Source of the DNA: a virus
Reading direction: 5' to 3' (one strand)
IMG/VR virus record: IMGVR_UViG_3300021964_000106
Coordinates: 1 to 50,597 of that record
DNA length: 50,597 bases
The notes beneath the pieces were generated by a model. It made no database searches, was not told the origin of the DNA, and saw only the letters and a list, made by a program, of their open reading frames with translations. Positions 41,101 to 49,200 of this stretch are shown here, in pieces. Made by a program: the position numbers and the translations under genes. The first letter of the stretch is position 1. The number at the start of each line of letters is the position of its first letter.

Positions 41101-41582
41101 TTAATTAATTTTGCCCTACCGCCAAGAACAGAACCAGCAACAAAAGTCCCTATTTCCGCACCAACCCCAACTACTTGACCTGTTAATGTTTCTGGCTCTT
41201 TTATGTTACCTTCAGGAGTCCAAAAAGCGTTATACATTTTTTCGGGCAAGTACTGCGTCAGCCTTTCTTTTTCTAAAGGAGTGACACCCTCTCGTGCAGT
41301 AAATTCATAAGGTTTAAAATCCTCACCGGGTTCCCAGCCTGATCCCGGACTCCATTTACCAATTTTCTGTGCTGTGTTAAGAAACACCCGCCCAAAATCA
41401 ACAGCAACACTAGGATCACTAACTTGCTCCTGCTCTTCTACTGCGGGAGATTCTGCTGGTGCTGTTGTTATTTCTTCAGGGTGACGGCCTAAATAGTCAT
41501 TTATAGCTTCTTCATCGGTAAACGAGTCTGGGACATCATTTATAACTTTGCCGTTAGGTAAACGTATGCTTCTTGTAGCCAT
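35148..41582 (-). CDS. Giant internal virion protein with polyvalent-protein-like domain
   Basis: The 2144-residue protein begins TRSIRLPNGKVINDVPD, an N-terminal motif of large marine phage internal proteins. Much of it is helical and charged. Residues about 1690-1840 (KSTHFRDEGEFSFHTRTDV, VRILEIQSDQ, VKRGIYGEIQRAYDEGLDRVEIAVD) fit the 'HF.E....H.R......G...L.IEEIQSD' domain found in large phage polyvalent proteins. Residues about 1890-1990 contain GDAARHLALGWLAQRS. The C-terminus carries two GGK(I/V)M.ACA motifs. It is likely ejected with the DNA, like T7 gp16, though no lytic transglycosylase motif was recognised. It precedes endolysin by ATGA. Confidence 0.75.
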   Translation of the reverse strand: MATRSIRLPNGKVINDVPDSFTDEEAINDYLGRHPEEITTAPAESPAVEEQEQVSDPSVAVDFGRVFLNTAQKIGKWSPGSGWEPGEDFKPYEFTAREGVTPLEKERLTQYLPEKMYNAFWTPEGNIKEPETLTGQVVGVGAEIGTFVAGSVLGGRAKLIKALPTVVGGLTTGVAVDQILADPSENLFNLLEEAGWGGSAVQEISSYMATDENDTEAEKRIKLLGEGLALGSLIEIVGGVAKVSKLARDKFKKSYTDLTSSEKGDLILDHVKDIKEQSPIKRPEIEYNETAEGAAQVAQQNSSKLRRFMNQVFTSRGYWTPKAFHAFEDAQYAQRAAVGRAEHISNRLKIELDNLSSLDEAQAVNNKVQELLTSDLSFIKKQSKEASIVDLMDEGLTKEVAESVYEARMLIDDLSKAAVNSNAVPLELKEAIAENTGQYLRRSYRLFEDSGYTPTAAARKDAEDYLVNQYKKTMSEDDALVKANNVLDEIISKPELKSKSGELGEYYSKVRKVNTEILKGKKDIPEPLRAFMGEIKEPTENIVLTVSKMTRLVETSKFFDNLERLGKQGNYIFDEGALRPREGNFVKITGTNSNLDGKYTTPEILTAIKEQESYLKLGSPTGEDHMVSNAWRSFLSLKGYSQKSKTVFSHVTHLRNISGGAQFGLANGMNPFNKASGTVKLLANQISKTGQQGLDDIYEKYLRLGIINTNVSVNEFRKLLETGYESAIEGNVDKFFKKMDGYGLGKIKKTGEAIENFYLATDDFYKINGYLSELDTLKKANLGKPDAELEEMAAEIIRNTFPNYDRVPKGIKTLRQLPVGSFVSFPSEIIRNSTHIVRQASKEITSGNSVLRNRGLRRLAGFGTASTMWSGLAATSANLLGLTPEEKESLDTITKTPWSKDAPRVYARFDDKIFAMDTQFVNSYSILTEPVLAAYNEITSGRLQGEDLDEYLIDGISSGVLKILSPYTDEAILTKSLTDLYVAAKNENGRTGEGKALFQEGLSTWDKVFNGTFHVMNSFLPGSVSSLERVADSIFETPSPSTGSVTPVASEAITNTTGFKFTEVNPRDRLIFAAKEYANSKRNIISDNPSFGTTAEEVISNYYTRENAIYKRAQEFYSVLKSAETIMGRDEALKELISDRSITIGREELLMMTSNRFRPEKITSDDVYRIYQKVKFTDEETLSSLVKNLNNLYSDMIATPLEKPENERKESEYFPRLKRAIGGEVYDVPQAPVEPDERIDKMTGLPYNQQAGGAFVDSEERVGFALGGLGKGLFNIIKTYSKKNISDEAAEAAAKRIESFYTPEELADPKVQEFTQLNARALLDEKHDLTVDQMREQGWQGPIGGDEFSIWRGYTREEIEAFKKANQLADELPFDTQDVTYEITNALDEIQARDIDTPRISAEEEIEADYLERINDALAEGDEDLANELENEMELAVEAFMSDSGAFVPPATAFGTPSAKVVSKLDNALDKLIERGQPIPVQSFENFLIKQGVPKVEIESSRIKDAIEFLGNNLDDAGGRIPKSQISTKGRLTPEILNTIKSARSDKNKFGVREVDMDDIPEVVVPPEEELIQARLDAIENAYKVEMDRAVDNGLVKDYKLGIRNNGEPFLEDVTLTPKGVDEYEGIGFIDDLEEEFETVPEQIDGMLFSEILESWEIPSINYFEPDATKVDFSEITLPDTNLDTYKVRLYNDPRVMGKSTHFRDEGEFSFHTRTDVENGAVRILEIQSDQLNSNIERAEIIKKGKKLRDKPNKTKEEIKELKEFEDMFGDEYIMPVTDFPYVKRGIYGEIQRAYDEGLDRVEIAVDPSGVNDLVRSEEVQQRYETEIPKIAKSIAKDIGTTTKMEDGWLVIDLPDKQIEIPRYNEGGKILKSIFKITANKLKGAGNAVGRGIASNLGIEKSDIEWANSLGMKYGQREEMDGKGDAARHLALGWLAQRSKKPELSKFLINAREVISNVPEREMDQFNNNLGYAMNAKSRAEAEERITKLIDEQQARYMTPAQSQELHGYAKGGYIHPENFKFLESYHDAVVRGDMAGKMDGKDVTMYIRGLGVNGKEYLLPSYDPESGTILSAGGTRKKFKKLIDSGVIKGYDNPKQAEEERRKMYDAIINKRQQRAAGGKIMSACAKRNKRADGGKVMKACAA

Positions 41583-41595
41583 TAAATATTAATCC

Positions 41596-42909
41596 TTAAT
41601 TGTTAAAGCTAGAACTTGCTGCGTTAGCCATCTGCTGAGACATGTTCATTGTAAAACTAATTCGGTCAGCTAGCTGCCTAAACAATTCGTCTTTTTCTAT
41701 ACCTTGTTCAGCTAACTGAGCAATCAACCCGTCTATTTTTAATGCGTCTTCTCCTAACACATCAAACATTTGAATAGCAATACTGTCTCTAACAGTGTCT
41801 CTTATTTCAGTGGGATTGGCTGTTAAGAAAGTTGAATATTCTTTTGCAGCAGTAGCGTATTTTGCTACAGTATCTATTTTTGTTGTTTCAATACCATGTT
41901 TTTCTTTTAACTCCTGCTGAAATCTCTGATAAGCTTGAGGATTCAGCTGATTAAAAGCATCTTTACCAAAATTAAAATTACTGTCTAATGCAGCAAGCGT
42001 TTCTTTTTCTACATCAGCAGGGTCTTTTAATTTATTAAAGTCTACGCTTAGATCAGAAACAGTTTCTTTAATTTCCCCAGTATTTCTATCTGTCCTTGTT
42101 GTTGTTTTAAACCTAAGTAACGCTCCACCAGACGCAGATACTTTATCAGAAGTATTTGTAATATATTTGTCTTCATCTTTAATTTCAGGAACTACAAAAG
42201 TGCTGTAGTCATAAGAACCAACTAAATTTTTAGTCTCTCTATATTCATCCATAAATAAATTCAGACGATCTGCGTTCTGCATGATGTCGCTATTGATGAT
42301 TGCATCATAAGCTTCTTTATCAATTTCCTGCTTGGTCTTACCAGACACTTTTCTTTTGAGAAAAGATATACCAGCATCCAACAAGTTTTGAGGTCTAGCA
42401 CTTTTTTTGCTCAGTCCAATCATACTATCAAAATCTTCTTGAGAAGCTAATGAACTAGCTAGTGCATAACCTTTAGCTTGCGCATCAGCCTGTTCCTGAG
42501 CAAACTCTCTTACTTGCTGAGTAACTAAAGAATTAAACGCCCCGGCTTCACCTATTAATCCATATTCACCACGTTTATTCAATGCTTCTTTAGCTAACTG
42601 CTCAAACTGAGTGCGGTTAATACTGGCAAAATAATCTACTGCACTTTGACCAGAATTATCTATGGCTTCTTGAGTTCTTTTATAAATATCTGCATTAGCT
42701 ACAGCATTCCTAAAAGCACGTTTTTCTGCGCGAATAGGCTCGCTTTGCATAAAATTATCAGCAGCCGACTGTAAAATATTTTTGCCTACTGCGCCAGCAA
42801 TTGTACCAAGGGCAACATCTCTCTGCGCCCTGCGCTGCTGTTTAGCTATCCTTTGCTGCCTCTGACGCTGTCCTGCAAGCAGTGACTGTCCAAACTGTTC
42901 AATAGCCAT
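41596..42909 (-). CDS. Internal virion protein, helical
   Basis: The 437-residue protein starts MAIEQFGQSLLAGQRQRQQR with a strongly basic glutamine-rich N-terminus, a short hydrophobic stretch (VALGTIAGAVGKNIL) and then charged helices. It lies directly upstream of the giant protein in the late operon, the relative place of T7 gp15. A core protein forming the ejection channel is the best guess; no catalytic motifs are seen. Confidence 0.6.
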   Translation of the reverse strand: MAIEQFGQSLLAGQRQRQQRIAKQQRRAQRDVALGTIAGAVGKNILQSAADNFMQSEPIRAEKRAFRNAVANADIYKRTQEAIDNSGQSAVDYFASINRTQFEQLAKEALNKRGEYGLIGEAGAFNSLVTQQVREFAQEQADAQAKGYALASSLASQEDFDSMIGLSKKSARPQNLLDAGISFLKRKVSGKTKQEIDKEAYDAIINSDIMQNADRLNLFMDEYRETKNLVGSYDYSTFVVPEIKDEDKYITNTSDKVSASGGALLRFKTTTRTDRNTGEIKETVSDLSVDFNKLKDPADVEKETLAALDSNFNFGKDAFNQLNPQAYQRFQQELKEKHGIETTKIDTVAKYATAAKEYSTFLTANPTEIRDTVRDSIAIQMFDVLGEDALKIDGLIAQLAEQGIEKDELFRQLADRISFTMNMSQQMANAASSSFNN

Positions 42910-42922
42910 CTATATAATCCTC

Positions 42923-43495
42923 TTACTGTTGTGCCATTAAACTGGCGGGGGCTTCTTCAGCTTCTTCTACGGGCGGTTGAGCCATCAAGCTGTTTACAGG
43001 CATTTCTTCAATTGCTGTTGTTATTTCTTCTGGCAATGCACCAGCAGGTACACCTTGAGAATTTTTTATTTTTTCTAATATTCTTTTGCTATTTTCTACG
43101 CCCATGACTTCATCCTCGGCTGCTTCTTCTGCTTCTTCGTCACGATATATAACGTAGTCAATATCAACACGTTCGGCAAGAGCCATGATCATGTAAGTCA
43201 TAGGTTCAGCTAACAGCAGCATTAAGTCGGGGTTCCACTTGCCGTTGCTAAAACCTTCAAATAAAAATATCTGAACTAAATCCATGATAGGAAAACCATT
43301 TTCAACTTCCTGCATGATTCCCATGTAATTTTCTTCTTCAGTTATAGAAACAAAGATATACTCAAGAGCGTCCCTCATTTCAGTAAACTCAGGAGCCTTT
43401 TCAAATGGCTGTGGATTCTCTGGATCGTTAGTTAAAGACTGACCGGGAATAGCACGATCAGCTTTATTTATATACTCTGCAAACTGTTGTTCCAT
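42923..43495 (-). CDS. Acidic protein of the internal virion cluster
   Basis: The 190-residue product is strongly acidic, with a helical middle (DALEYIFVSITEEENYMGIMQE, LLAEPMTYMIMALAERVDIDYV) and a low-complexity C-terminus (EEAEEAAEDEV, EEMPVNSLMAQPPVEEAEEA, SLMAQQ). The repeated SLMAQ ending is seen in related marine phages. It sits between two predicted virion proteins and may be a chaperone or structural partner of the basic neighbour. Function unknown. Confidence 0.6.
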   Translation of the reverse strand: MEQQFAEYINKADRAIPGQSLTNDPENPQPFEKAPEFTEMRDALEYIFVSITEEENYMGIMQEVENGFPIMDLVQIFLFEGFSNGKWNPDLMLLLAEPMTYMIMALAERVDIDYVIYRDEEAEEAAEDEVMGVENSKRILEKIKNSQGVPAGALPEEITTAIEEMPVNSLMAQPPVEEAEEAPASLMAQQ

Positions 43496-43496
43496 G

Positions 43497-44663
43497 TTAT
43501 GCTACTCCCATTGCTCTTTTCCAAGAACTTAGTGGTCTATAATAAACATCCCCCGGCTGGGCAATATCAAACTGAACCATAGGGAATCCAAACTGAGCAA
43601 GAGGTGCTGCTTCTTCTACATCATATTGTCCAAGAAGTACAGGCGATGCACCGTAAGCAGAAGTCCCGCCATAACCTACTTCAGGAGCAGAGAAATATTC
43701 TTGGGCAGCAGTAGTGATCCCTGCTGTAACTGCCTCTCCTGTTAGGTTAATACCAGAAGTAGATTTTTCTAATCCAAAATCGTAGTCTAATGCTTCTGCT
43801 TTAAGTTCATCTAGTGAACGGACAGGGGTTCCTAATTTAGAGGGGTCAGCAACAGCTTCCTCAAAACTAGGCATGGACATGCCATCTTTTAATAGATTTG
43901 GTTGCGCAGCTTCAATCCCACCTTTTGTAAATCCCGGTTCATACAAGCCAGCAGACTTCTGTGCTAACAAACTATCCCCACCTGTAATAGTTGCTTGCGC
44001 ACTAGGTTCCAAAAGCGGAATCTCAGGCATCTCAGGTACGTCTACTTTTAACGAGGGGGCAGCTTCCCTTGTTGGATCAAAAGCATCCGCAAAAGGATCA
44101 TCTACTATACTATCAGTTTTTAACATAGGTCTTGATACTGCTGCTTGTGTACGCTGATAAGTCGGGTCAAACTGATTCATCCATTTAGTTGAGCCAATTG
44201 TGGTGTTCCAAGTTTTAGCAGTAGCACCTGCTGCACGTTCAAATGCCCCACCAGTACCAAAAAAGTTATTAGCTGCCCCTTCAAAATTTACTCCGGGTAT
44301 TTTATTTAAAGCAGTTTTACCTACTTCACCAATAAAGTTTTTAACACCTGAAGTAACAGTATTAAAAGCTCTAGCAGACTGAGTCACAAACTTTGTCGCT
44401 GTGCCTATGACTGCTTTTGCTCCTTGTACTAAAGCATTACCACCAGCAGTACTAGCCCAAGCAGCTACCTTTCCTAACGTCCCTCCTAATGTTTTGAGCA
44501 AGGCTCCCCCGACCCCCGGCAGGATAAACGACATAGCAATTTGACCGACAATGCCGATCTTGTCCATGAATTTACCAACTTTCTTGGCAACCTTTTTAAT
44601 ACCTTTACCAATTTTCTTAAAGACTTTCTTTACGCCTTTAAATATCTTACTAAAAAATCCCAT
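43497..44663 (-). CDS. Internal virion protein with membrane-active basic N-terminus
   Basis: The 388-residue protein begins with an amphipathic, lysine-rich repeat (FFSKIFKGVKKVFKKIGKG, then KKVAKKVGKFMDKIGIVG) resembling cationic membrane-active peptides, followed by a Gly/Ala/Ile-rich hydrophobic stretch (IAMSFILPGVGGALLKTLGG). The rest is low in predicted regular structure. Such N-termini are typical of a marine phage protein encoded with internal core proteins. Insertion into the host membrane at ejection is plausible but inferred. Confidence 0.65.
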   Translation of the reverse strand: MGFFSKIFKGVKKVFKKIGKGIKKVAKKVGKFMDKIGIVGQIAMSFILPGVGGALLKTLGGTLGKVAAWASTAGGNALVQGAKAVIGTATKFVTQSARAFNTVTSGVKNFIGEVGKTALNKIPGVNFEGAANNFFGTGGAFERAAGATAKTWNTTIGSTKWMNQFDPTYQRTQAAVSRPMLKTDSIVDDPFADAFDPTREAAPSLKVDVPEMPEIPLLEPSAQATITGGDSLLAQKSAGLYEPGFTKGGIEAAQPNLLKDGMSMPSFEEAVADPSKLGTPVRSLDELKAEALDYDFGLEKSTSGINLTGEAVTAGITTAAQEYFSAPEVGYGGTSAYGASPVLLGQYDVEEAAPLAQFGFPMVQFDIAQPGDVYYRPLSSWKRAMGVA

Positions 44664-44676
44664 GCTTAATTACCCT

Positions 44677-47595
44677 TTAAGATGTAAAAATACCAGTAAT
44701 CATATTAATTAATCTATCTACACCACTTGTGCTGCCGGAGTCAGCTATACCAGCTTCATTAGATAGTGCTGTAGCATACAATGTTGTAATACGTTGCTGT
44801 TCATTTTCAAATGCAGTTCTGGCATAAGTAGCCTCATCGCGTAACTGCTGCCAAATATTAGACAGCTCAGCACTAGTTAAGTTAAACGCCATTTGTGCAG
44901 CAGCTTGATTAGAGGCATTTTGTGCAGCAGTATTTATTGTATTAGACTGCCTACGCCATTCAATATTAGACTGCTGAATAGCTTGGGCATTCTGAGCATT
45001 CCAAATCTCACGCTGCTGATCCATTTGCGCATTGAATTGATCATACTGAGAAGTTAACTGGTTGTTAAATTTAGCCACATCAATTTCATTTCCTGCATTT
45101 ATAGCAGCCATTCTGTTCTGCTCAGTAGCATTAAACTGCCCCATTGCGTTTACTTGCGCAGTATTAAACTGTTCCATCTGAGCATTCAAGTTAGCCATAA
45201 ACTGATCAGCTTGCTGCTGAGATGCTGCGTTAAACTGTAAGGCAGCATTAGTTGCCGACTGATCTGACAACAGCCTCTGCTGTCGCATCTGTTGATCAAG
45301 AACAAGCGTCTGTTGCTCGTTAGACAGATTAGCCATATCAAGTGTCAGAAAGTTCTGTGCATTCTGAATGGCTAGCTTTGTACGTTGATCAGCTGTAGCC
45401 AAATCCATTGAAGCCAAAGCAGTAGCATTTTGCATAGCTGCTTGCTGCCTAGCATTCATATTAGCTAATGTAGTTGACTGCATAAACTGACTGTTAGCTA
45501 ACTCAACCTGCTGTGCTGCATTAAATTTATTTAAATCAATGTTAGCTACCATAGTAGCATTCTGTACTGCACGTTGCTGATCTACATTAAGCTGGGCTAC
45601 GTTTAACTGTTTAGCAATATCGGCAGCAGCTAAGTTTGTTTGCATCTGTGCATTTAGATTTGCTAACTCAGTTTGCTGTGCTGCATTTAGATTATCAGCA
45701 CCCGCCTGATTTAACGCAGAAAGATTAGCAAGTCTTGTCTGCTGGTCTGCACTTAGGTTAGCTAATTCCATCTGCTGTTTAAGGTCAGCATTTTTAGCAA
45801 GGAACTCCGCAGCTGTTTGAAACTCAGCAAGCTTGCCTTGGTTCTCAGCTGTCATGTTAGCTAAGTCGGTCTGGCTCTGTATCTGTAGATTAGCTAACTC
45901 AACCTGCTGAGTATTAGACAGGTTCTGTGCATTCATAGCTTGCTGATTCTGCGCGTTAAGTTCGGCAGTTCTTTGCTGGTTTTGCAAGTTCTGTAATGCT
46001 GTCTGCTGGGTTTGTTCAGCTGTAGCCAATGTAGCTTGCTGTCTAAACTGACTCTGTAACTGAGCCATGTCATTAGCCATTTGAGCGGTCTGACTACCAG
46101 CTGTTTGCTGATTAGCTAAGTTCTGCATACGTCTTGTCATATCTAACTGAGAAGACTGTAAGTTAGCTTGCTGCTGGTTGTTTAAATTCTGGGTTGCTCG
46201 GGCTTGTAGAGCCTGTGCATTAGACTGCGCAATAGGTAACGCACTCTGGATAATAGCATTGAAAAGCGAATCACGGCCTACAGTAGAAGCACTCATGCCT
46301 CTCTGTGCTAGGTTCTGCTCTACTAACTCTACTGCTGGTCTAGCCCATGTAGGAACCTGTCCTGACTCTAAACCACCCAGCAGTGTTTCCATCTGAGAAG
46401 ACATCAACGCTTCAGTAGGTAGAGCAGCAACAGCAGCTTGTACTTCTACGGGCTGACTATCTATCTCAGCGGTAACAGTGGCGGGGTCTTCTACAATTGC
46501 AGCAGTAATTGCTTCAGGTATTTCACCTACTTGTGCAACCATAGTAGCAGCTTCGCCTTTAGCTGCTTCACCTTTAACAGCCCTAGCCTGAGATGCTGTA
46601 TAGCTAATCTTATCTAGTATCTGCGCCTCAACGCCTGTAGGGGCAGTACCTGTTATAGCCTGACGCTCTTGCTTTTCAGCTTGAGGCGTAGCAGCTAGCG
46701 GAACCTGACCTACTGTAACCTCTGGTACAAAAGCATCTGGACTAATTGTATAGTCAGCAGCTTGAGCTGTTACCATTTCTCCCGCACCTACTTGTGCAGC
46801 TTGGGCGGGTGCGCTAAGTGTTCTAATTTCATCTACAGTTATTTCTGGACGGGCAACACCTTGTGCTGCTGTAGTACTATTTAACTCAGCAGCTAGGGCT
46901 GCTTGATACTGAGAGGGGCTTACCGTGCCATTCTGAATAGCTGTTTTAACATTTGATACAGCTGTTGTTAACTGTGATGCAGAAACTCCTTCTGGAGGGG
47001 TTAGCGTTGAAAACTCATCAAGCTGCTGTATTGCAGAGTCTGGAGTAATTCCTGTTTCAACATCAACAGTTGCAACTTTAGGTTTCATTGCTGCTGTTAT
47101 TTGAGGAACATTTAATGTTCTACGCTGCTCGGCTGTCAATTCGCTAGCCACAGGAGCGGGTGTTTTAGCCTGTATACCTGTCATTGTAGCAGGAGCAGAC
47201 GTAGGGGTATAACTACCACCCCCCGGAGTAGTAGGGCTATAATTATAATTAGGCGTATAAGTAGGCGTAGAGGCAGGAGGAGTACTTCGTGCTGCTTCTT
47301 GTGCTGCTTCTATTCTTGCTCTTTCTGCTTCTGCTAATTCTTCATTTGCCTTAATCTGCTGTTGTTGCAAAATTTGATTAGCCTGTTGAAAATTCTTACT
47401 CCCTTCTTTAACAGCTGCCCGTTCAATAGCAGATTGGATACTTGCAACAGATGTTCCTGTTTCTTTAGCAATGTCTTCTAAACTTTTTTGACCCGCCATA
47501 TATGCAGTTACATAGTCCTGCACAGAACCACCGTTAGCATAGTTAAAACGCTTAACCCCGCTTCTTTCACGGTTATATTTTTTTTGCTGTGCCAT
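44677..47595 (-). CDS. Large Gln/Asn/Ala-rich coiled-coil virion protein
   Basis: The 972-residue protein has an N-terminal basic part with SVQDYVTAYMAGQKSLEDIA, a Pro/Thr/Ala-rich central part, then from about residue 440 to 900 degenerate repeats of the type LANLNA.QQT.LANL.A.QQ (for instance MELANLSADQQTRLANLSAL, QTELANLNAQMQTNLA). The regular A/L spacing predicts a very long coiled-coil or solenoid rich in glutamine. It lies before the other internal proteins in the late operon. A core or ejection-channel scaffold is likely; enzyme motifs are absent. Confidence 0.7.
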   Translation of the reverse strand: MAQQKKYNRERSGVKRFNYANGGSVQDYVTAYMAGQKSLEDIAKETGTSVASIQSAIERAAVKEGSKNFQQANQILQQQQIKANEELAEAERARIEAAQEAARSTPPASTPTYTPNYNYSPTTPGGGSYTPTSAPATMTGIQAKTPAPVASELTAEQRRTLNVPQITAAMKPKVATVDVETGITPDSAIQQLDEFSTLTPPEGVSASQLTTAVSNVKTAIQNGTVSPSQYQAALAAELNSTTAAQGVARPEITVDEIRTLSAPAQAAQVGAGEMVTAQAADYTISPDAFVPEVTVGQVPLAATPQAEKQERQAITGTAPTGVEAQILDKISYTASQARAVKGEAAKGEAATMVAQVGEIPEAITAAIVEDPATVTAEIDSQPVEVQAAVAALPTEALMSSQMETLLGGLESGQVPTWARPAVELVEQNLAQRGMSASTVGRDSLFNAIIQSALPIAQSNAQALQARATQNLNNQQQANLQSSQLDMTRRMQNLANQQTAGSQTAQMANDMAQLQSQFRQQATLATAEQTQQTALQNLQNQQRTAELNAQNQQAMNAQNLSNTQQVELANLQIQSQTDLANMTAENQGKLAEFQTAAEFLAKNADLKQQMELANLSADQQTRLANLSALNQAGADNLNAAQQTELANLNAQMQTNLAAADIAKQLNVAQLNVDQQRAVQNATMVANIDLNKFNAAQQVELANSQFMQSTTLANMNARQQAAMQNATALASMDLATADQRTKLAIQNAQNFLTLDMANLSNEQQTLVLDQQMRQQRLLSDQSATNAALQFNAASQQQADQFMANLNAQMEQFNTAQVNAMGQFNATEQNRMAAINAGNEIDVAKFNNQLTSQYDQFNAQMDQQREIWNAQNAQAIQQSNIEWRRQSNTINTAAQNASNQAAAQMAFNLTSAELSNIWQQLRDEATYARTAFENEQQRITTLYATALSNEAGIADSGSTSGVDRLINMITGIFTS

Positions 47596-47597
47596 GT

Positions 47598-47759
47598 TTA
47601 CTTACCTTTAATAACTGATAGATTAGCTGAACTTGTGTGTTCATGCTCTACGGATTTTATAAAATAATAAAGTTCCATTATTTGTTTAGGACTGTACTCG
47701 CCATTAGTATATTCTAATATAGTTAGAATTAAATTGACAGGTTCAGTAGAATATGTCAT
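47598..47759 (-). CDS. Small protein, unknown
   Basis: A 53-residue product (MTYSTEPVNLILTILEYTNG, then SPKQIMELYYFIKSVEHE), coupled by TAATG to the upstream gene and ending three bases before the large coiled-coil gene. Mainly helical. No family recognised. Confidence 0.55.
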   Translation of the reverse strand: MTYSTEPVNLILTILEYTNGEYSPKQIMELYYFIKSVEHEHTSSANLSVIKGK

Positions 47760-48067
47760 TAGCCTTTAACCCATTTTTTAGATTTTGACTTAGTCTTACT
47801 AGGACTCCATTTTTCTTTTGCTGCCCAATAAGCTGCTGACATTTTTCCTTTGGCTATGTTTTTTGCATGCCTTGATTCAAAAGCTTTGCGTTGTCCAACA
47901 GTTTGGTTTGTCTTAACTCCCTGCTGTCCAAATCTAATTGTCTTTATTTTGTCGCCTACTTTAGCCACAACGACATGAGATTTAGTAGGATGGCTTGGTG
48001 TACGTTTTGGTTTATTAAACCCACTAACTCCAGCCTTTTTTAGTCTTGGGTCTTTTTGGGTAGCCAT
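47759..48067 (-). CDS. Small basic conserved protein (GFNKPKRTP..PTKSHVVVAK type)
   Basis: The 102-residue product is basic and carries SGFNKPKRTPSHPTKSHVVV and later KAFESRHAKNIAKGKMSAAY, a pattern shared by a small protein of many marine phages and possibly the DUF6321 family. It has AGGA upstream and lies between holin and the virion core genes. A DNA- or core-binding role fits the charge, but is unproven. Confidence 0.7.
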   Translation of the reverse strand: MATQKDPRLKKAGVSGFNKPKRTPSHPTKSHVVVAKVGDKIKTIRFGQQGVKTNQTVGQRKAFESRHAKNIAKGKMSAAYWAAKEKWSPSKTKSKSKKWVKG

Positions 48068-48069
48068 AA

Positions 48070-48474
48070 TTACTTCCTATCAACTTGTTTTACTTTTTCA
48101 ACTGTTCTCATTGCGCCTAGTCCTAGCATACCTAAAAGTACTGGGAGCAAAGTTTCCATGTCAATTAGCGGGATAACTACATCGTATTCTAAAAGCTCTA
48201 GTATCATATTAGTAAAAGGAATAGTTATAAAGTTACCTGCCATACCTAACACACAGACCCAACCTACTGCTGGCCTCCAGCCACTAACAAACAATGAAGG
48301 ATGCTCTGCTTCTTTCTTGTTAATCTCTAGCTGGGCTTGTACTGCTTCGTGTGCATGGCGTTCAGCCATAGTAGCTATGTCGTGTGCAAGCTGTGCCTTC
48401 TGGTCTTTGTCTTCTATAAACTTATCTAGTATTGCCGACACTGGGCCAGCGAGACCGCTAATAAGATTTATCAT
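48070..48474 (-). CDS. Holin of the GTA 3TM type
   Basis: The 134-residue protein has an N-terminal helical part (LDKFIEDKDQKAQLAHDIATM), the motif HPSLFVSGWRPAVGWVCVLG (first membrane segment), then two more hydrophobic segments at about 85-100 and 105-123. The 'HPS.FV.GWRP..GWVC' signature is that of the GTA holin 3TM family (PF11351). It should permeabilise the inner membrane so that the endolysin reaches peptidoglycan. It is coupled to the DUF6127-like gene (adjacent start and stop). Confidence 0.82.
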   Translation of the reverse strand: MINLISGLAGPVSAILDKFIEDKDQKAQLAHDIATMAERHAHEAVQAQLEINKKEAEHPSLFVSGWRPAVGWVCVLGMAGNFITIPFTNMILELLEYDVVIPLIDMETLLPVLLGMLGLGAMRTVEKVKQVDRK

Positions 48475-48725
48475 TACTTATCTCCCCAGTTCATCCATAT
48501 GCCAGCAGCAAGAGCAGTAAGAAGAGCAGTAGTAACAACTCTAGCTATTGTCTGCCCTACTGTCTGTTTAGTTGCCCGCCAAGCATCTAATAAATTACGG
48601 ACTTCTTTCATGTCTTGATAGGCATTTTCATCAGAGAGGCCAATACTTTTAAGTGCTTCTTGCGCACCTCTCTTCGCTGCACGATCAAGCAATAATTCTA
48701 GTTCTTGTTCGGTCATGTTTAACAC
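48474..48725 (-). CDS. DUF6127-like small membrane protein
   Basis: The 83-residue product has EQELELLLDRAAKRGAQEAL, EVRNLLDAWRATKQTVGQTI and a C-terminal membrane segment (ARVVTTALLTALAAGIW), matching the DUF6127 pattern seen in alphaproteobacteria and their phages. It precedes holin in the same operon and may be part of the lysis or tail-associated membrane set. Confidence 0.72.
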   Translation of the reverse strand: MLNMTEQELELLLDRAAKRGAQEALKSIGLSDENAYQDMKEVRNLLDAWRATKQTVGQTIARVVTTALLTALAAGIWMNWGDK

Positions 48726-49199
48726 CTACTGACTCGCTGCTATTAACGCAACAATACTTGCTAGAATAGCTCCAGCAACACCAAATAAAAAGAGAACTAA
48801 TGCTAAGTCTGTTGCGTCTTTCTTTGCCACTGCTTTAGCTCGTGCCTCTCTTAGTCTTTCGTTCTTAATGTTCCTGCGCTCTCGTAGCATTTCTCTATAG
48901 AACTCACCTTGTCCACTATAGATAAGATATTCGCGCAGCTCGTTCTCCATCTCCCTTGCTTTAGTTTTTGCTATTGTTATCTCTAATGCTTGTGACTCTA
49001 CGCTTTTACTGTTTAGTAGTTTCTTGGCGTAGCTAGCGGATTCGTTTTTAATACCTGCTTCAAGAATTGATTCATTCGCATCCCAAAACGCCCCCAATGT
49101 TTGTCCCATGTCCTGTAGTTCTTTGCCTTTGGCTATCCCTGTCTTGAGTGCATTGAAGGCAGAGTTAGCTATACTGACTGCTGCCATCACTTCTATCAT
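48726..49199 (-). CDS. Coiled-coil protein with C-terminal membrane segment
   Basis: The 157-residue product has a long charged helical region (ALEITIAKTKAREMENELRE, YREMLRERRNIKNERLREAR) and a transmembrane segment at residues about 130-154 (ALVLFLFGVAGAILASIVALIAA). An internal ATG at codon 5 could also serve as start. It lies beside DUF6127-like and holin genes. A spanin-like or lysis-accessory role is possible but the sequence lacks a lipobox; function remains unknown. Confidence 0.6.
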   Translation of the reverse strand: MIEVMAAVSIANSAFNALKTGIAKGKELQDMGQTLGAFWDANESILEAGIKNESASYAKKLLNSKSVESQALEITIAKTKAREMENELREYLIYSGQGEFYREMLRERRNIKNERLREARAKAVAKKDATDLALVLFLFGVAGAILASIVALIAASQ

Positions 49200-49200
49200 T

